Of a stretch of DNA of 42,637 bases, positions 28,538 through 37,909 are shown piece by piece (position 1 is the stretch's first letter; the number at the start of each line of letters is the position of its first letter). The notes beneath the pieces were generated by a model. It was not told the origin of the DNA and searched no databases. It saw nothing but the letters and a program-made list of their open reading frames with translations. The position numbers were made by a program, and so were the translations under genes. The DNA is from Pseudomonadales bacterium (GTDB lineage Bacteria > Pseudomonadota > Gammaproteobacteria > Pseudomonadales > JAHRWD01), in assembly GCA_016763075.1 (NCBI GenBank), contig JAESUM010000095.1, positions 1-42,637 of the forward strand. The letters run 5' to 3'.

Positions 28538-29158
28538 ATGGCCAGATACATAGGCCCTACCTGTAAGCTTGCTCGACGCGAAGGTACTGATCTTTTCTTG
28601 AAAAGTGGTATTAGGTCGTTAGACTCGAAATGTAAAGCCGAAACGCCTCCTGGGCAGCATGGCAGCCAACGCAGCCGGTTATCGGACTATGGTGTTCAGC
28701 TGCGAGAGAAGCAAAAACTTCGCCGTACCTACGGTGTGCTGGAGAAACAGTTTCGTTCTTATTACAAAGAAGCCGCTCGTCAAAAAGGCGCGACCGGCGA
28801 AAACTTGCTTGTGTTGTTGGAATCACGATTAGATAACGTGGTTTATCGATTGGGATTCGGAAGCACACGCGCCGAAGCACGCCAGTTGGTTGCCCATAAA
28901 TCGATTTTGGTTAACGAAGTAAGTGTTAATATCTGCTCGTTCCAAGTATCACCTGGCGACGTTATTGCAGTACGTGAAAAGGCTAAGAAGCAGAACCGTA
29001 TCCAATCATCCATGAAGTTAGCGGAGCAACGCCCCGACATTAGCTGGATCGATCTCAACGCGGCAAAAATGGAAGGAGTGTTCAAGAACACACCTGATCG
29101 CGATGAGCTACCTGCTGAAATTAACGAAAACTTGATTGTTGAGCTCTACTCTAAGTAG
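28538..29158 (+). CDS. rpsD: 30S ribosomal protein S4
   Basis: S4 initiates 16S 5'-domain assembly, helps unwind mRNA at the entry channel, and in E. coli represses the alpha operon. The 206-residue product begins [20 protein letters not shown]. The S4 RNA-binding domain is at about residues 95-155 ([20 protein letters not shown]). TTGGAG lies before the ATG. It is followed by rpoA, as in other gammaproteobacteria. Confidence 0.99.
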   Translation: MARYIGPTCKLARREGTDLFLKSGIRSLDSKCKAETPPGQHGSQRSRLSDYGVQLREKQKLRRTYGVLEKQFRSYYKEAARQKGATGENLLVLLESRLDNVVYRLGFGSTRAEARQLVAHKSILVNEVSVNICSFQVSPGDVIAVREKAKKQNRIQSSMKLAEQRPDISWIDLNAAKMEGVFKNTPDRDELPAEINENLIVELYSK

Positions 29159-29196
29159 AGCTTGTCTAAGCAACCTCAGATTATGGGTAAGACTTG

Positions 29197-30198
29197 ATGC
29201 AAAGTCCTTCTTTAGACTTGTTGACTCCGCGACACATTGAAGTCATTGAGATTAGTAAGACACACGCGAAAATTATACTTGAGCCTCTCGAGCGCGGCTA
29301 CGGACATACGCTAGGAAACGCTTTGCGGCGTATTCTACTGTCATCGTTGCCTGGTTGTGCCATCACTGATGTTGAAATAGCCGGTGTTGACCACGCGTAC
29401 AGTGCGATGGAAGGTGTTCGCGAAGACGTGATAGATATCATGTTGAACCTCAAAGGGGTTTGCGTGAGGATGGAAGGTCGAGATGAAACCGAAGTTACTT
29501 TGGTTAAGACTGGCCCTTGTGTAGTTACTGCGGGTGATATTCAGCTTAGTCAAGATATGGAAATTTGTAATCCCGAACACGTGATTGCAACTCTTAACGA
29601 CAAAGCTACGATTGATATTAAGATGACGATTGCTAAAGGCCGTGGTTATCAGCCAGTTAGTGCACGTCCGGTATCAGACGATGCAGTCGAACGAATCGGA
29701 CAACTTAAACTGGATGCGTCTTTTAGCCCAGTTCGAGTTGTTTCATATTTGGTTGAGAACACCCGAGTAGATCAACGCACCGATCTTGATAAGTTGATTA
29801 TCAATCTCGAGACCAACGGTACGATTCCTCCTGAGGAAGCAATCCGAGCGGCGGCAACGTTGCTACAACAACAATTGTCCGTGTTTGTAAGTCTTGAGCA
29901 CGCGGTTGAGCCTGAGCCCGAAGAGCAAGAAGAAGAAATCGCTCCAATTTTATTGCGACCGGTCGATGATCTTGAGCTTACTGTTCGGTCAGCGAATTGC
30001 TTGAAAGCAGAGAATATATATTATATCGGTGATTTGATTCAACGTACCGAGGTTGAGCTGCTTAAAACGCCAAACTTAGGGAAGAAGTCACTGACGGAAA
30101 TCAAAGACGTGTTAGCAACCAAAGGCTTGTCCCTTGGCATGCGACTCGACAACTGGCCGCCTTCGCGTCTTAAGACCGAAGAAGTAGTAGCCGGTTAA
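29197..30198 (+). CDS. rpoA: DNA-directed RNA polymerase subunit alpha
   Basis: Alpha dimerises to nucleate RNA polymerase assembly. Its C-terminal domain binds UP elements and activators. From ATG 29197 the product is 333 residues (an upstream TTG at 29194 would add one). The N-terminal domain has [20 protein letters not shown]. An acidic linker (about 229-241, [13 protein letters not shown]) leads to the C-terminal domain with [20 protein letters not shown] and [20 protein letters not shown]. rplQ follows after 32 bases. Confidence 0.99.
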   Translation: MQSPSLDLLTPRHIEVIEISKTHAKIILEPLERGYGHTLGNALRRILLSSLPGCAITDVEIAGVDHAYSAMEGVREDVIDIMLNLKGVCVRMEGRDETEVTLVKTGPCVVTAGDIQLSQDMEICNPEHVIATLNDKATIDIKMTIAKGRGYQPVSARPVSDDAVERIGQLKLDASFSPVRVVSYLVENTRVDQRTDLDKLIINLETNGTIPPEEAIRAAATLLQQQLSVFVSLEHAVEPEPEEQEEEIAPILLRPVDDLELTVRSANCLKAENIYYIGDLIQRTEVELLKTPNLGKKSLTEIKDVLATKGLSLGMRLDNWPPSRLKTEEVVAG

Positions 30199-30230
30199 AT
30201 CACATTAGTTAAGTTGTAAGGAATCCTAGC

Positions 30231-30617
30231 ATGCGACATCGTCAAAGCGGCCGCCAGCTAAATAGAAATAGCTCCCACCGAAAAGCAATGTTTCGGAACA
30301 TGAGTGTTTCATTAGTTGAACGTGAACTGATCAGAACCACTTTGCCGAAGGCAAAAGAGTTAAGAGGGGTTGTTGAACCCCTTATCACACTAGCGAAGAA
30401 CGACACGGTTGCGAACCGAAGACTAGCCTTTGCTCGCACCCGAAGTGATTCGGCTGTGGGTAAGCTTTTCACTGAGCTTGGTCCTCGTTATCAAGATCGC
30501 CCCGGTGGGTACATCCGCATTCTCAAGTGTGGTCTGCGTACTGGCGACAAAGCGCCGATGGCATATGTCGAACTCGTTGACCGCCCAGTTGATTTGGACG
30601 AAGACGAAGAGGATTAA
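30231..30617 (+). CDS. rplQ: 50S ribosomal protein L17
   Basis: L17 lies at the polypeptide exit side of the 50S. The 128-residue product begins [24 protein letters not shown], the invariant L17 N terminus, and ends in an acidic tail (DLDEDEED). AAGGAAT precedes the ATG. It closes the alpha operon and is followed 42 bases later by a strong terminator. Confidence 0.99.
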   Translation: MRHRQSGRQLNRNSSHRKAMFRNMSVSLVERELIRTTLPKAKELRGVVEPLITLAKNDTVANRRLAFARTRSDSAVGKLFTELGPRYQDRPGGYIRILKCGLRTGDKAPMAYVELVDRPVDLDEDEED

Positions 30618-30659
30618 GCTTAGGCACTTGGGTAACCGAGTTATCCAATTAAGCGAATT

Positions 30660-30686
30660 AAACCGGGCTATTGTCCGGTTTTTTTT
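30660..30686 (+). terminator. Intrinsic terminator of the alpha operon
   Basis: AAACCGG (30660-30666) pairs with CCGGTTT (30675-30681) across an eight-base loop. The 3' side runs into eight consecutive T residues (30679-30686). It is the clearest terminator in the first 31 kb and probably ends the r-protein transcript. Confidence 0.85.
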
Positions 30687-30728
30687 GTTTAGATTTAGCC
30701 AAAAAATATATTGATTGAGAGTGTATAT

Positions 30729-31907
30729 ATGATTAAGTCTTTTTTCCCACCTAGCCGTACTCTTATGGGGCCTGGGCCTTCTGACGTAAGTCCGCGCGTG
30801 TTGGCGGCTATGGCTCGTAACACCATTGGCCACCTTGACCCGGCGTTCGTTTCAATGATGGACGAGGTCAAGGAAATGCTTCAAACCATCTTTAAAACAT
30901 CCAACGCGCTGACGATGCCAATTTCTGCGCCGGGTTCAGCCGGTATGGAGTGCTGCTTCGTAAACCTGATAGAACCCGGTGATACGGTTATCGTTTGCCA
31001 AAATGGTGTGTTCGGTACACGCATGGCAGAGAACGTGACGCGCTTAGGCGGGAAGCTCGTGTTAGTTAAGGACGATTGGGGAAGTCCGGTATCCGTAGAT
31101 AAAGTTGAACAGGCTCTAAAGGACAACCCAGATACCAAACTTTTGGCATTTGTTCACGCTGAGACATCCACCGGCGCTAGATCTGACGCTAAAACGTTAT
31201 GTGCGCTGGCAACCAGCGCTCACGTTTTGTCGATCGTTGATGCGGTGACCTCCCTTGGTGGTATCGAAGTAGACGTCGACGGCTGGGGGATTGACGCTAT
31301 TTATTCAGGTACCCAAAAATGCCTTTCATGTACGCCTGGTATTTCACCGGTTAGTTTTAGCGACCGGGCGGTAGAGAAAATCAAGAACCGAACTGTTCCG
31401 GTATCGAGCTGGTTTTTAGATACCAACTTAGTGATGGGTTACTGGGGGGCAGGAGCCAAACGGGCGTACCATCATACTGCGCCAGTTAACGCGTTGTATG
31501 CGCTTCACGAATCATTAGTCATGGTGCTTGAAGAAGGCCTCGATAACGCCTGGGCTCGCCACGAACTAAATCATGAAGCGTTGGCTGCGGGCGTAGAAGC
31601 AATGGGGCTTGCCTTCGTTGTTGAAAAGAACTCACGGTTGCCCCAGCTAAACAGTATTACTATCCCTGAAGGCGTTGACGAAGCTAAAGTACGGGGACTG
31701 CTACTTGAGAATTACAGTCTTGAAATTGGTGCTGGACTTGGCGCGTTAGCCGGTAAAGTATGGCGCGTCGGCTTAATGGGCGAAAGCAGTAGCCGCCGAA
31801 ATGTATTGTATTTCTTGAGTTCGCTGGAGAATACCTTTAGTGAACTTAACGTCGACGTTGCTTACGGTGTGGCTGTTAAGTCAGCGCTAGCTATATACGA
31901 AAGCTGA
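30729..31907 (+). CDS. Class V PLP aminotransferase, alanine/serine-glyoxylate type
   Basis: This is a fold-type I PLP enzyme of the alanine-glyoxylate / serine-glyoxylate / serine-pyruvate aminotransferase family. It probably moves an amino group from serine or alanine to glyoxylate. The 392-residue product has GPGPSDVSPRVL at the N terminus, HAETSTGA, the aspartate of VDAVTSLGG that contacts PLP, and the Schiff-base lysine K197 in SGTQK. The C-terminal GLMGESSSRRNVLYFLSSLE is typical. I chose ATG 30729, seven bases after GAGAG, over a TTG at 30711. Substrate cannot be fixed from sequence. It appears monocistronic. Confidence 0.88.
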   Translation: MIKSFFPPSRTLMGPGPSDVSPRVLAAMARNTIGHLDPAFVSMMDEVKEMLQTIFKTSNALTMPISAPGSAGMECCFVNLIEPGDTVIVCQNGVFGTRMAENVTRLGGKLVLVKDDWGSPVSVDKVEQALKDNPDTKLLAFVHAETSTGARSDAKTLCALATSAHVLSIVDAVTSLGGIEVDVDGWGIDAIYSGTQKCLSCTPGISPVSFSDRAVEKIKNRTVPVSSWFLDTNLVMGYWGAGAKRAYHHTAPVNALYALHESLVMVLEEGLDNAWARHELNHEALAAGVEAMGLAFVVEKNSRLPQLNSITIPEGVDEAKVRGLLLENYSLEIGAGLGALAGKVWRVGLMGESSSRRNVLYFLSSLENTFSELNVDVAYGVAVKSALAIYES

Positions 31908-31912
31908 ACCCC

Positions 31913-31979
31913 GCGTAACTGTACGTTACGCATCGGGCACAAATCATTGAACGGCGACCGGTTAAGTCAGCCGGTTCAA
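31913..31979. terminator. Inverted repeats between the convergent aminotransferase and uvrA genes
   Basis: GCGTAAC (31913-31919) pairs perfectly with GTTACGC (31925-31931). A second stem pairs TTGAAC (31947-31952) with GTTCAA (31974-31979) and continues inward through GGC/GCC with one bulge. The genes converge here and stop nine bases from the second stem. There are no T runs, so these may be terminators of low efficiency or 3'-end barriers. Confidence 0.4.
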
Positions 31980-31987
31980 TGGCACCG

Positions 31988-34807
31988 CTACAGCAGGTGT
32001 TTGAGGTACTCGCCGGTAAACGATTGTTCACACGCTGCTACCTGCTCGGGTGTTCCCACCGCTACAACTTCGCCGCCTTCGCTACCACCCTCTGGGCCGA
32101 TATCAATCACCCAATCCGCAGTTTTAATAACATCTAGGTTATGCTCGATCACAACGATGGTGTTGCCGTGATCACGCAATTTATGCAATACCTGTAACAG
32201 CTGTTTTATATCGTGAAAATGTAGGCCAGTGGTGGGTTCATCGAGAATATACAGATTACTGCCGGTATCTCGTTTTGATAACTCTTTTGCCAGTTTTACT
32301 CGTTGAGCTTCACCGCCAGATAGCGTGGTAGCTGGTTGCCCAAGCCGAATATACGAAAGCCCAACATCAACTAAGGTTTGAAGTTTGCGCGCCAGCACCG
32401 GGACTGCTTCAAAGAACTCCAGCCCTTCTTCAATGGTTAGCTCCAACACTTCGTGGATATTCTTGCCTTTGTAATGAATGTCCAACGTTTCGCGGTTATA
32501 GCGTTTGCCTTTACAGTGATCACAAGGTACATAAATGTCCGGTAAAAAATGCATCTCTACGCGTATTACGCCATCGCCTTGGCAGGCTTCGCAGCGCCCA
32601 CCTTTAACGTTAAAGCTAAATCGTCCTGGCTTGTAGCCGCGAGAGCGGGACTCATGGGTCCCTGAAAACAACTCGCGAATAGGGGTGAATATGCCGGTAT
32701 ACGTAGCGGGGTTCGAGCGCGGTGTTCGGCCAATTGGGCTTTGATCGATATCTACGACCTTTTCGAACTGGTCCATGCCGGTGATTTTTTCGTATGGCTG
32801 GGCGCGTAATTGCGTTGCGCCATTGAGCTCAGTCGCCGCCACGGGATAAAGTGTCTGGTTGATGAGCGTGGATTTACCCGAGCCCGACACACCCGTGACG
32901 CAAGTCATCAAGCCAACTGGAATCTCAATGCTTACGTTCTTTAAGTTGTTACCGGTTGCCCCTTCGATGGTAAGCATCTTGTCGGGGTTTGGTACATTAC
33001 GCTGAGTTGGAACCTCGATTTTTCGTTTGCCCGAGAGGTATTGACCGGTCAATGAATTTGGATTATCGATGATGTCTTGATAACTACCACTGGCAACCAA
33101 TTCGCCGCCGTGAACCCCGGCACCGGGGCCGATATCGATAATATGGTCGGCGCAGCGAATAGCATCTTCATCGTGCTCAACGACGATTACGGTATTGCCC
33201 AAATCGCGTAAATAGGTAAGTGTTTTGATTAAACGCGTATTGTCTCGTTGATGCAGGCCGATGGACGGCTCATCAAGAATATACATGACGCCCACTAAAC
33301 CAGCGCCAATTTGGCTAGCAAGGCGGATCCGCTGGGCTTCACCGCCGGACAGTGTTTCGGCGCTACGGTCTAGCGTGAGATACGAAAGCCCGACATCCAC
33401 CAAAAATCGGAAGCGCTGTTTTAATTCTTTTAGAATACGGTCGGCAATTTCGCCGCGTTTTCCGGTAAAACTGAGCTCACTAAAGTAGCGGTGAGCTTCG
33501 CCAATGGGCAGAGAGGTCAGTGTTGGTAAATTATTCTCTTCAATGAATACATGGCGAGACTCTTCTTTTAGCCGTGCACCATCACAGGCCGGGCACTCGT
33601 GAGTGCTGACGTACTTGTTTAGTTCATCACGAACCTGGCCAGACTCCGTCTCTTTAAAGCGCCGTTCCATGTTGTTGATAACGCCTTCAAAGGGGTGTTT
33701 GCGGCTAAATACCGACCCTTTTTCATTGGTATAGGTGAAATCAATAACCTGTTTGGCGCTGCCATATAGCACCACTTTTTGTATATCAGGTGCTAACTCT
33801 GCGAAGGGTGTATCGACATCGAATTGGTAATGCGCGGCGACTGCTTTTAGCTGATGGAAATAATAAAGATTACGCCGGTCCCAGCCGCGAATAGCGCCTT
33901 CACCGAGGGATTTATCGGTTTCCGGGACGATTCGTTCAGGATCGAAAAATTGCTTCACCCCAAGGCCGTCGCAGTCGCCACAGGCGCCAGCGGGGTTGTT
34001 GAATGAAAACAACCGGGGCTCCATTTCAGCGATGCTGTAGCCGCATTGCGGGCAAGCAAAGCGCGATGAAAATATAAGTTCTTGCTGGTCTTCGTCCATC
34101 CAGGCGATAGAGGCCAAGCCGTCGGTTAGCCTGAGGGCTGTTTCAAAAGATTCAGTCAGCCGAAGGCGGATATCGTCGTTCACTTTAAAGCGGTCGATCA
34201 CGACTTCAATTTGGTGCTTACGCTTTTTATCGAGCTCGGGTGTTAGATCAAGGTCAGTTACGATGCCGTTGATACGGGCGCGAATAAAGCCCCCGCTTCT
34301 TAGCTCTTCGAACAAATGCAGGTGTTCGCCTTTGCGGTCGCGCACAACAGGGGCAAGCAGCATTAACTTGGTGCCTTCCGACAGCGCTAGCACCTTATCA
34401 ACCATTTGGCTAATGGTTTGAGCCTCGAGCGGTTCGCCGTGTTTGGGGCAGCGCGGCTCACCTACGCGGGCAAATAGCAGCCGCAGGTAGTCGTAAATTT
34501 CGGTGATGGTGCCGACGGTTGACCGGGGGTTATGAGAGGTTGCTTTTTGTTCGATCGAAATCGCAGGTGAAAGCCCCTCGATATGGTCGATATCGGGCTT
34601 TTCCATGATCGATAAAAACTGACGTGCGTAGGTCGAAAGCGATTCAACGTAACGACGTTGGCCTTCTGCGTATAGCGTATCAAATGCAAGTGAGGATTTG
34701 CCTGAGCCAGACAGCCCAGTAATCACGATTAATTTGTCCCGAGGAATGTCGAGATCAATGTTTTTCAGATTATGGGTGCGAGCCCCTCTGACAATAATGG
34801 TGTCCAT
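31988..34807 (-). CDS. uvrA: UvrABC excinuclease subunit A
   Basis: UvrA is the ATP-dependent damage sensor of nucleotide excision repair and loads UvrB. The 939-residue product (E. coli 940) has two ABC modules. The first Walker A is GLSGSGKSS at 31-39 and the second is GVSGSGKST, each with an LSGGEAQR signature and a LDEP Walker B. Zinc modules are CPQC...CGDCDG in the first half and CEACQGDG...CDHCKG in the second. The start is ATG, with GGCGGAAG upstream. It is divergent from ssb, an arrangement common in gammaproteobacteria. Confidence 0.99.
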   Translation of the reverse strand: MDTIIVRGARTHNLKNIDLDIPRDKLIVITGLSGSGKSSLAFDTLYAEGQRRYVESLSTYARQFLSIMEKPDIDHIEGLSPAISIEQKATSHNPRSTVGTITEIYDYLRLLFARVGEPRCPKHGEPLEAQTISQMVDKVLALSEGTKLMLLAPVVRDRKGEHLHLFEELRSGGFIRARINGIVTDLDLTPELDKKRKHQIEVVIDRFKVNDDIRLRLTESFETALRLTDGLASIAWMDEDQQELIFSSRFACPQCGYSIAEMEPRLFSFNNPAGACGDCDGLGVKQFFDPERIVPETDKSLGEGAIRGWDRRNLYYFHQLKAVAAHYQFDVDTPFAELAPDIQKVVLYGSAKQVIDFTYTNEKGSVFSRKHPFEGVINNMERRFKETESGQVRDELNKYVSTHECPACDGARLKEESRHVFIEENNLPTLTSLPIGEAHRYFSELSFTGKRGEIADRILKELKQRFRFLVDVGLSYLTLDRSAETLSGGEAQRIRLASQIGAGLVGVMYILDEPSIGLHQRDNTRLIKTLTYLRDLGNTVIVVEHDEDAIRCADHIIDIGPGAGVHGGELVASGSYQDIIDNPNSLTGQYLSGKRKIEVPTQRNVPNPDKMLTIEGATGNNLKNVSIEIPVGLMTCVTGVSGSGKSTLINQTLYPVAATELNGATQLRAQPYEKITGMDQFEKVVDIDQSPIGRTPRSNPATYTGIFTPIRELFSGTHESRSRGYKPGRFSFNVKGGRCEACQGDGVIRVEMHFLPDIYVPCDHCKGKRYNRETLDIHYKGKNIHEVLELTIEEGLEFFEAVPVLARKLQTLVDVGLSYIRLGQPATTLSGGEAQRVKLAKELSKRDTGSNLYILDEPTTGLHFHDIKQLLQVLHKLRDHGNTIVVIEHNLDVIKTADWVIDIGPEGGSEGGEVVAVGTPEQVAACEQSFTGEYLKHLL

Positions 34808-34832
34808 CTTCCGCCCAGAGGTAAAACCATTA

Positions 34833-34838
34833 ATTATA
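34833..34838 (-). promoter_or_regulatory. Candidate -10 element of the uvrA promoter
   Basis: On the minus strand this reads TATAAT, a perfect -10, placed so that transcription would start about 20 bases before the uvrA ATG. No good -35 lies 16-18 bases upstream (the hexamer at 17 is ACGTCA, three of six). An activator or a weak -35 is therefore implied. Confidence 0.45.
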
Positions 34839-34940
34839 CTGCATAACGCCGCCGATGACGTACTAGATCGGCGCTTTATCCAAGGTGTTCAATGAGAGCA
34901 TTTATATGCGTCACTAATGGCAGTTTGCTGGTAGCGGTTA

Positions 34941-34949
34941 TGCTAGAAT
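34941..34949 (+). promoter_or_regulatory. Candidate extended -10 promoter of ssb
   Basis: TGCTAGAAT carries the TGn extension in front of TAGAAT (34944-34949), five of six to consensus. Extended -10 promoters can work without a good -35, and none is present here. The predicted start is about 100 bases before ssb. I saw no canonical LexA box (CTGT-N8-ACAG) in the uvrA-ssb spacer. Confidence 0.4.
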
Positions 34950-35057
34950 ATTTGGCCATAAATCAGTACCGGTGCTGCTGCTTGGCAGATTTTTTGTCAG
35001 GCTTACAACCGATAGATTTAATCCAGTTAAGACTCGTTATAAACACAGGAGACCACC

Positions 35058-35591
35058 ATGGCACGCGGTATTAATAAAGTAATTTTGATCGGTAATGTCG
35101 GCAAAGATCCAGAAGTCCGATACATGCCATCGGGCGGAGCGGTTACCAACATCACCATCGCCACTTCTGAAAGCTGGAAAGACAAGCAGTCAGGGCAGCA
35201 ACAAGAGCGTACCGAATGGCACCGAGTGGTGTTTTTTAATCGCTTGGGTGAAATCGCTGGTGAATACCTGCGCAAAGGCTCAAAGGTATATGTAGAAGGA
35301 AGTCTCAGAACCCGCAAGTGGCAGGGGCAAGATGGCCAAGACCGATACACCACCGAGATCGTCGGTAGTGAAATGCAAATGTTGGACAGCCGTGGCGGCG
35401 GTGGAGCAGGGGCCGGCGGCGATTTTGGCGATGGGTATCAGCAGCAGCAATCTGGTGGTGCACCTCAGCAAAATCAAGCACCACAAGCTGCACCGCAGCA
35501 GCAGCGTGACAGCGGTGGGTTTGGCGCTCCAAGCCAATCGGCGCCAGCTCCCGGCGGTTTTGATGATTTTGATGACGATATCCCTTTCTAA
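35058..35591 (+). CDS. ssb: Single-stranded DNA-binding protein
   Basis: SSB coats single-stranded DNA in replication, repair and recombination and recruits partner enzymes through its tail. The 177-residue product has the OB fold (about 1-110, starting [21 protein letters not shown]), a flexible Gly/Gln/Pro-rich linker, and the acidic tip DFDDDIPF that binds partners. AGGAG lies close before the ATG. Length and domain plan match the E. coli protein (178). Confidence 0.99.
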   Translation: MARGINKVILIGNVGKDPEVRYMPSGGAVTNITIATSESWKDKQSGQQQERTEWHRVVFFNRLGEIAGEYLRKGSKVYVEGSLRTRKWQGQDGQDRYTTEIVGSEMQMLDSRGGGGAGAGGDFGDGYQQQQSGGAPQQNQAPQAAPQQQRDSGGFGAPSQSAPAPGGFDDFDDDIPF

Positions 35592-35620
35592 GGAAGCGTT
35601 ATCGTTTCAAACGATCAGTA

Positions 35621-35658
35621 AAAAACCTCTTGTTCCAAACGGACCTAGGGGTTTTTTT
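35621..35658 (+). terminator. Intrinsic terminator after ssb
   Basis: AAAAACCTCT (35621-35630) pairs with AGGGGTTTTT (35647-35656) with one G-U pair. The 3' side continues to seven T residues (35652-35658). The A-rich 5' arm means it could also act in the opposite direction. It lies 29 bases after the ssb stop. Confidence 0.8.
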
Positions 35659-35823
35659 ATATCAGGGTAGGGTTTGAGGTTGGTATAAGCCATACGCAGG
35701 CTTGCCTAACACCACGCAGTGCAATATGAATAAACGCTATGTTAGGGTGAACAACGCTTATCAAGCAGGCGCTCATCGGCAACCGCTGATAACGCCCAAT
35801 ACCCTTTTACAATCGCTCAATCA

Positions 35824-35870
35824 ATAAAACCAAGTCACGCATAGAAGAAGTTACCCATAAAACCAAGTCA
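35824..35870 (+). repeat. 14-bp direct repeat upstream of the cupin gene
   Basis: ATAAAACCAAGTCA occurs at 35824-35837 and again exactly at 35857-35870, a 33-base period (about three helical turns). The second copy ends 21 bases before the ATG at 35892. Exact 14-base repeats on one face of the helix suggest paired protein-binding sites or a leader RNA element, but they could also be a small duplication. Confidence 0.6.
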
Positions 35871-35891
35871 TCAACAATAAAAGGTACAAAA

Positions 35892-36404
35892 ATGTCTACT
35901 CAGAAAACTCCCCCGATGGTCCCGTTACACGGTCTCACGGAAGCTATTCATATCAGTGAAGCTGACGTGCCCTTCGTTGAAACCGGGAATGGCACTTCCA
36001 TGCAATTGCTTCAAGTCGATTTGAACCAAGGGTTATGGGTGGTTAAAACTCGTATGCCGGGCGGCCAGGAAGTACCTAAGCACTACCACACCGGTTCAGT
36101 ATTTGCGGTGACTATTCAAGGCGAATGGTATTACAAAGAATACCCTGAATACGTTAGTTCCCCTGGTTCGTACCTGTATGAACCCGCGGGTTCTGTTCAT
36201 ACTTTGATGACACCCAAAGACCAAAAAGGCATTACCGAAACTTGGTTCGCTATTTACGGTGCTAACGTAAACGTTGATGAAAATGGCGATGTTGTGAGCA
36301 TGACCGATGCCCAAAGTATTTTGGCTGTCTATCGTGCGCTTTGTGAAGCACAAGGGCTGTCTTCGGATAAAGTAATCGTAAACGGCGAGCAACCAGCGTC
36401 TTAA
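35892..36404 (+). CDS. Cupin-domain protein, 2,4'-dihydroxyacetophenone dioxygenase-like
   Basis: The 170-residue product is a single small cupin resembling the 2,4'-dihydroxyacetophenone dioxygenase / ChrR-type family, which cleaves carbon-carbon bonds using a metal and oxygen. Likely metal ligands are H64 and H66 (PKHYH), a glutamate in QGEWYYKEY (E83 more likely than E78) and H103 (GSVHTL). The PGSYLYEPAGSVHTLM stretch is characteristic. The true substrate is unknown, and the family name should not be read as an assay. It is the first of four same-strand genes. The dehydrogenase starts 44 bases later with an AUGGAGAG ribosome site. Confidence 0.75.
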   Translation: MSTQKTPPMVPLHGLTEAIHISEADVPFVETGNGTSMQLLQVDLNQGLWVVKTRMPGGQEVPKHYHTGSVFAVTIQGEWYYKEYPEYVSSPGSYLYEPAGSVHTLMTPKDQKGITETWFAIYGANVNVDENGDVVSMTDAQSILAVYRALCEAQGLSSDKVIVNGEQPAS

Positions 36405-36448
36405 ATCGCGCCCGACCGCAGTTACCTAAAGCTATGGAGAGATAAAAA

Positions 36449-37492
36449 ATGCGCGCAACGATCATTCGCAATGGCGAGTTCGTAGTTGACCAAATGGCAG
36501 ACCCAAAGCCAGGCCCTGGCCAGGTTTTGGTGCGTAATTTAGCCTGTGGTATCTGCGGTTCCGACCTTCATCTGTTTGGTATGCTGAAGGCCGCTGCGCA
36601 AGCGGCTCAGCCTAATACGCCCAGTACTGATTTTGTGCTAGGGCATGAATATTGCTCTGAAATAGTAGCCTTTGGCCCCGACACCAAACAGCAAATGAAT
36701 GTTGGTCAAAGAGTCTGCTCCATCCCCTTTTTAAAAACTGAAGAAGGGCAAGATGGTATTGGCGTAAGCCCCACGATACACGGGGCTTACGCTGAATATA
36801 TGGTATTAAGTGAAGAGTACTTATTGCCGGTGCCAGAGCATCTTAGCTCTGAAGCCGCCGCTTTAACCGAGCCTTTAGCCGTTGGTATTCACGCAGTTAA
36901 TAAAGCCAACTTGCAGGGCGATGAAACCGCGCTGGTTATTGGCTGTGGTCCAATCGGGTTAGCCGTGATAGCTGCATTAAAAATGCGCGGAATTAATACC
37001 GTATTAGCAAGCGATCCATCGCCTAGTCGCCGTGAACGAGCCATTATGGTAGGTGCAAATAGCGTGATTGACCCAAACGCCGAATCGCCGTTTGATCTAC
37101 TCAATAAAACCCTTGAAAGCCAGCCCGCGCAAACCGTGGTATTTGAATGTGTTGGGGCAGTTGGGCTGTTGCAGCAAATTTGTAGCCAGACACCGGCGCA
37201 TTCACGAGTTATAGTGGCGGGTTTGTGCACAGCCCAAGACAGCTTTATGCCAATTGAAGCCCTGCGTAAAGAGCTTAGTATTCAATATGTTTTTTACTAC
37301 GAAGCGCCGGAATTTGAAGATGCGTTAAATGCACTCGCCGACGGTACCATCCGCTGGCAAGCATGGCTAAGCGCAAAGGTTGGGCTTAACGGCATTGCCG
37401 ATGCATTCGAACTTCTGCAGAACCCTGAAACCCACGCTAAAATTATCATTGAGCCATGGCGAGACGGGGCCGTCGAACCACTCGCATCGTAA
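36449..37492 (+). CDS. Zinc-dependent alcohol dehydrogenase-like MDR protein
   Basis: The 347-residue product belongs to the medium-chain dehydrogenase/reductase superfamily and probably oxidises an alcohol or polyol with NAD(P). Catalytic zinc residues are visible as C36 (CGICGSDLH) and H66-E67 (GHEYCSE). The Rossmann glycine motif is GCGPIGLAV. The four-cysteine structural-zinc loop normally found near residues 90-110 is absent: the stretch CSIPFLKTEEGQDGIGVS has only one cysteine. It lies 44 bases after the cupin gene, which suggests joint expression. The substrate cannot be assigned. Confidence 0.85.
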   Translation: MRATIIRNGEFVVDQMADPKPGPGQVLVRNLACGICGSDLHLFGMLKAAAQAAQPNTPSTDFVLGHEYCSEIVAFGPDTKQQMNVGQRVCSIPFLKTEEGQDGIGVSPTIHGAYAEYMVLSEEYLLPVPEHLSSEAAALTEPLAVGIHAVNKANLQGDETALVIGCGPIGLAVIAALKMRGINTVLASDPSPSRRERAIMVGANSVIDPNAESPFDLLNKTLESQPAQTVVFECVGAVGLLQQICSQTPAHSRVIVAGLCTAQDSFMPIEALRKELSIQYVFYYEAPEFEDALNALADGTIRWQAWLSAKVGLNGIADAFELLQNPETHAKIIIEPWRDGAVEPLAS

Positions 37493-37549
37493 ATGCCGAA
37501 CTATTAGTATTTATCGTTGTGCAACACATCAGCAAAGAGCAGTAAGAGT

Positions 37550-37852
37550 ATGAGTTTTAAACGTATCGATGGTTGGGGTCTTAAGCAAATGCTGTCGGAT
37601 CAAGCCGTTATTATTGCCGACATTCGAGATGATGCATCATTTTCAGCGGGGCACATTGAAGGTTCGGTCCAGCTGGGTAATCACAACTTATCTGAGTTCA
37701 TGAACGATGCCGAAGAAACCGATTTAATCGTTGTGGTGTGCTATCACGGGCATTCGAGCCAACCGGTAGCTGGTTTTCTAGTCGAGCAAGGTTACAACAA
37801 CGTTTATAGTCTTGATGGTGGATACACCGATTGGGCGGCTATCACGGGTTAG
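37550..37852 (+). CDS. glpE: GlpE-type thiosulfate sulfurtransferase (rhodanese)
   Basis: This is a single-domain rhodanese that transfers sulfur from thiosulfate to cyanide or to thiol acceptors in the cytoplasm. From ATG 37550 the product is 100 residues (MSFKRIDGWGLKQML). A TTG-started 111-residue reading from 37517 has poorer support. The active-site loop is VCYHGHSS with catalytic C64. Other family marks are ADIRDDASFSAGHIEGSV and the C-terminal YSLDGGYTDW. Similarity to GlpE of E. coli (108 residues) is clear. It lies 57 bases after the dehydrogenase and is probably in the same unit. Confidence 0.88.
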   Translation: MSFKRIDGWGLKQMLSDQAVIIADIRDDASFSAGHIEGSVQLGNHNLSEFMNDAEETDLIVVVCYHGHSSQPVAGFLVEQGYNNVYSLDGGYTDWAAITG

Positions 37853-37909
37853 TTTGAGTCGTGCTGGGTTAAAAACCCCATGACAGTTTCATTTTGGAGG
37901 AATACGTAG

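Larger units (their letters stand above)
35592..35891. other. 300-base gene-free spacer between ssb and the cupin gene
   Basis: After the ssb terminator the spacer carries no coding signal that I trust. It holds a weak promoter-like pair, TTGCCT (35702-35707) and TATGAA (35725-35730) with 17 bases between. Its -10 region lies between an inverted repeat CCTAAC (35705-35710) / GTTAGG (35741-35746). A 14-bp direct repeat lies nearer the cupin gene and is listed separately. It probably contains the promoter and control sites of the downstream four-gene cluster. Confidence 0.5.

Noticed and set aside
30711-30728. Upstream TTG start for the aminotransferase
   Set aside because: It has no ribosome site at a proper distance, whereas GAGAG is well spaced from ATG 30729, and the added residues are not conserved.
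34978-34995. CTGC-TTG-GCAG followed by six T residues in the ssb leader
   Set aside because: The stem is only four base pairs with a three-base loop, too weak to call an attenuator.
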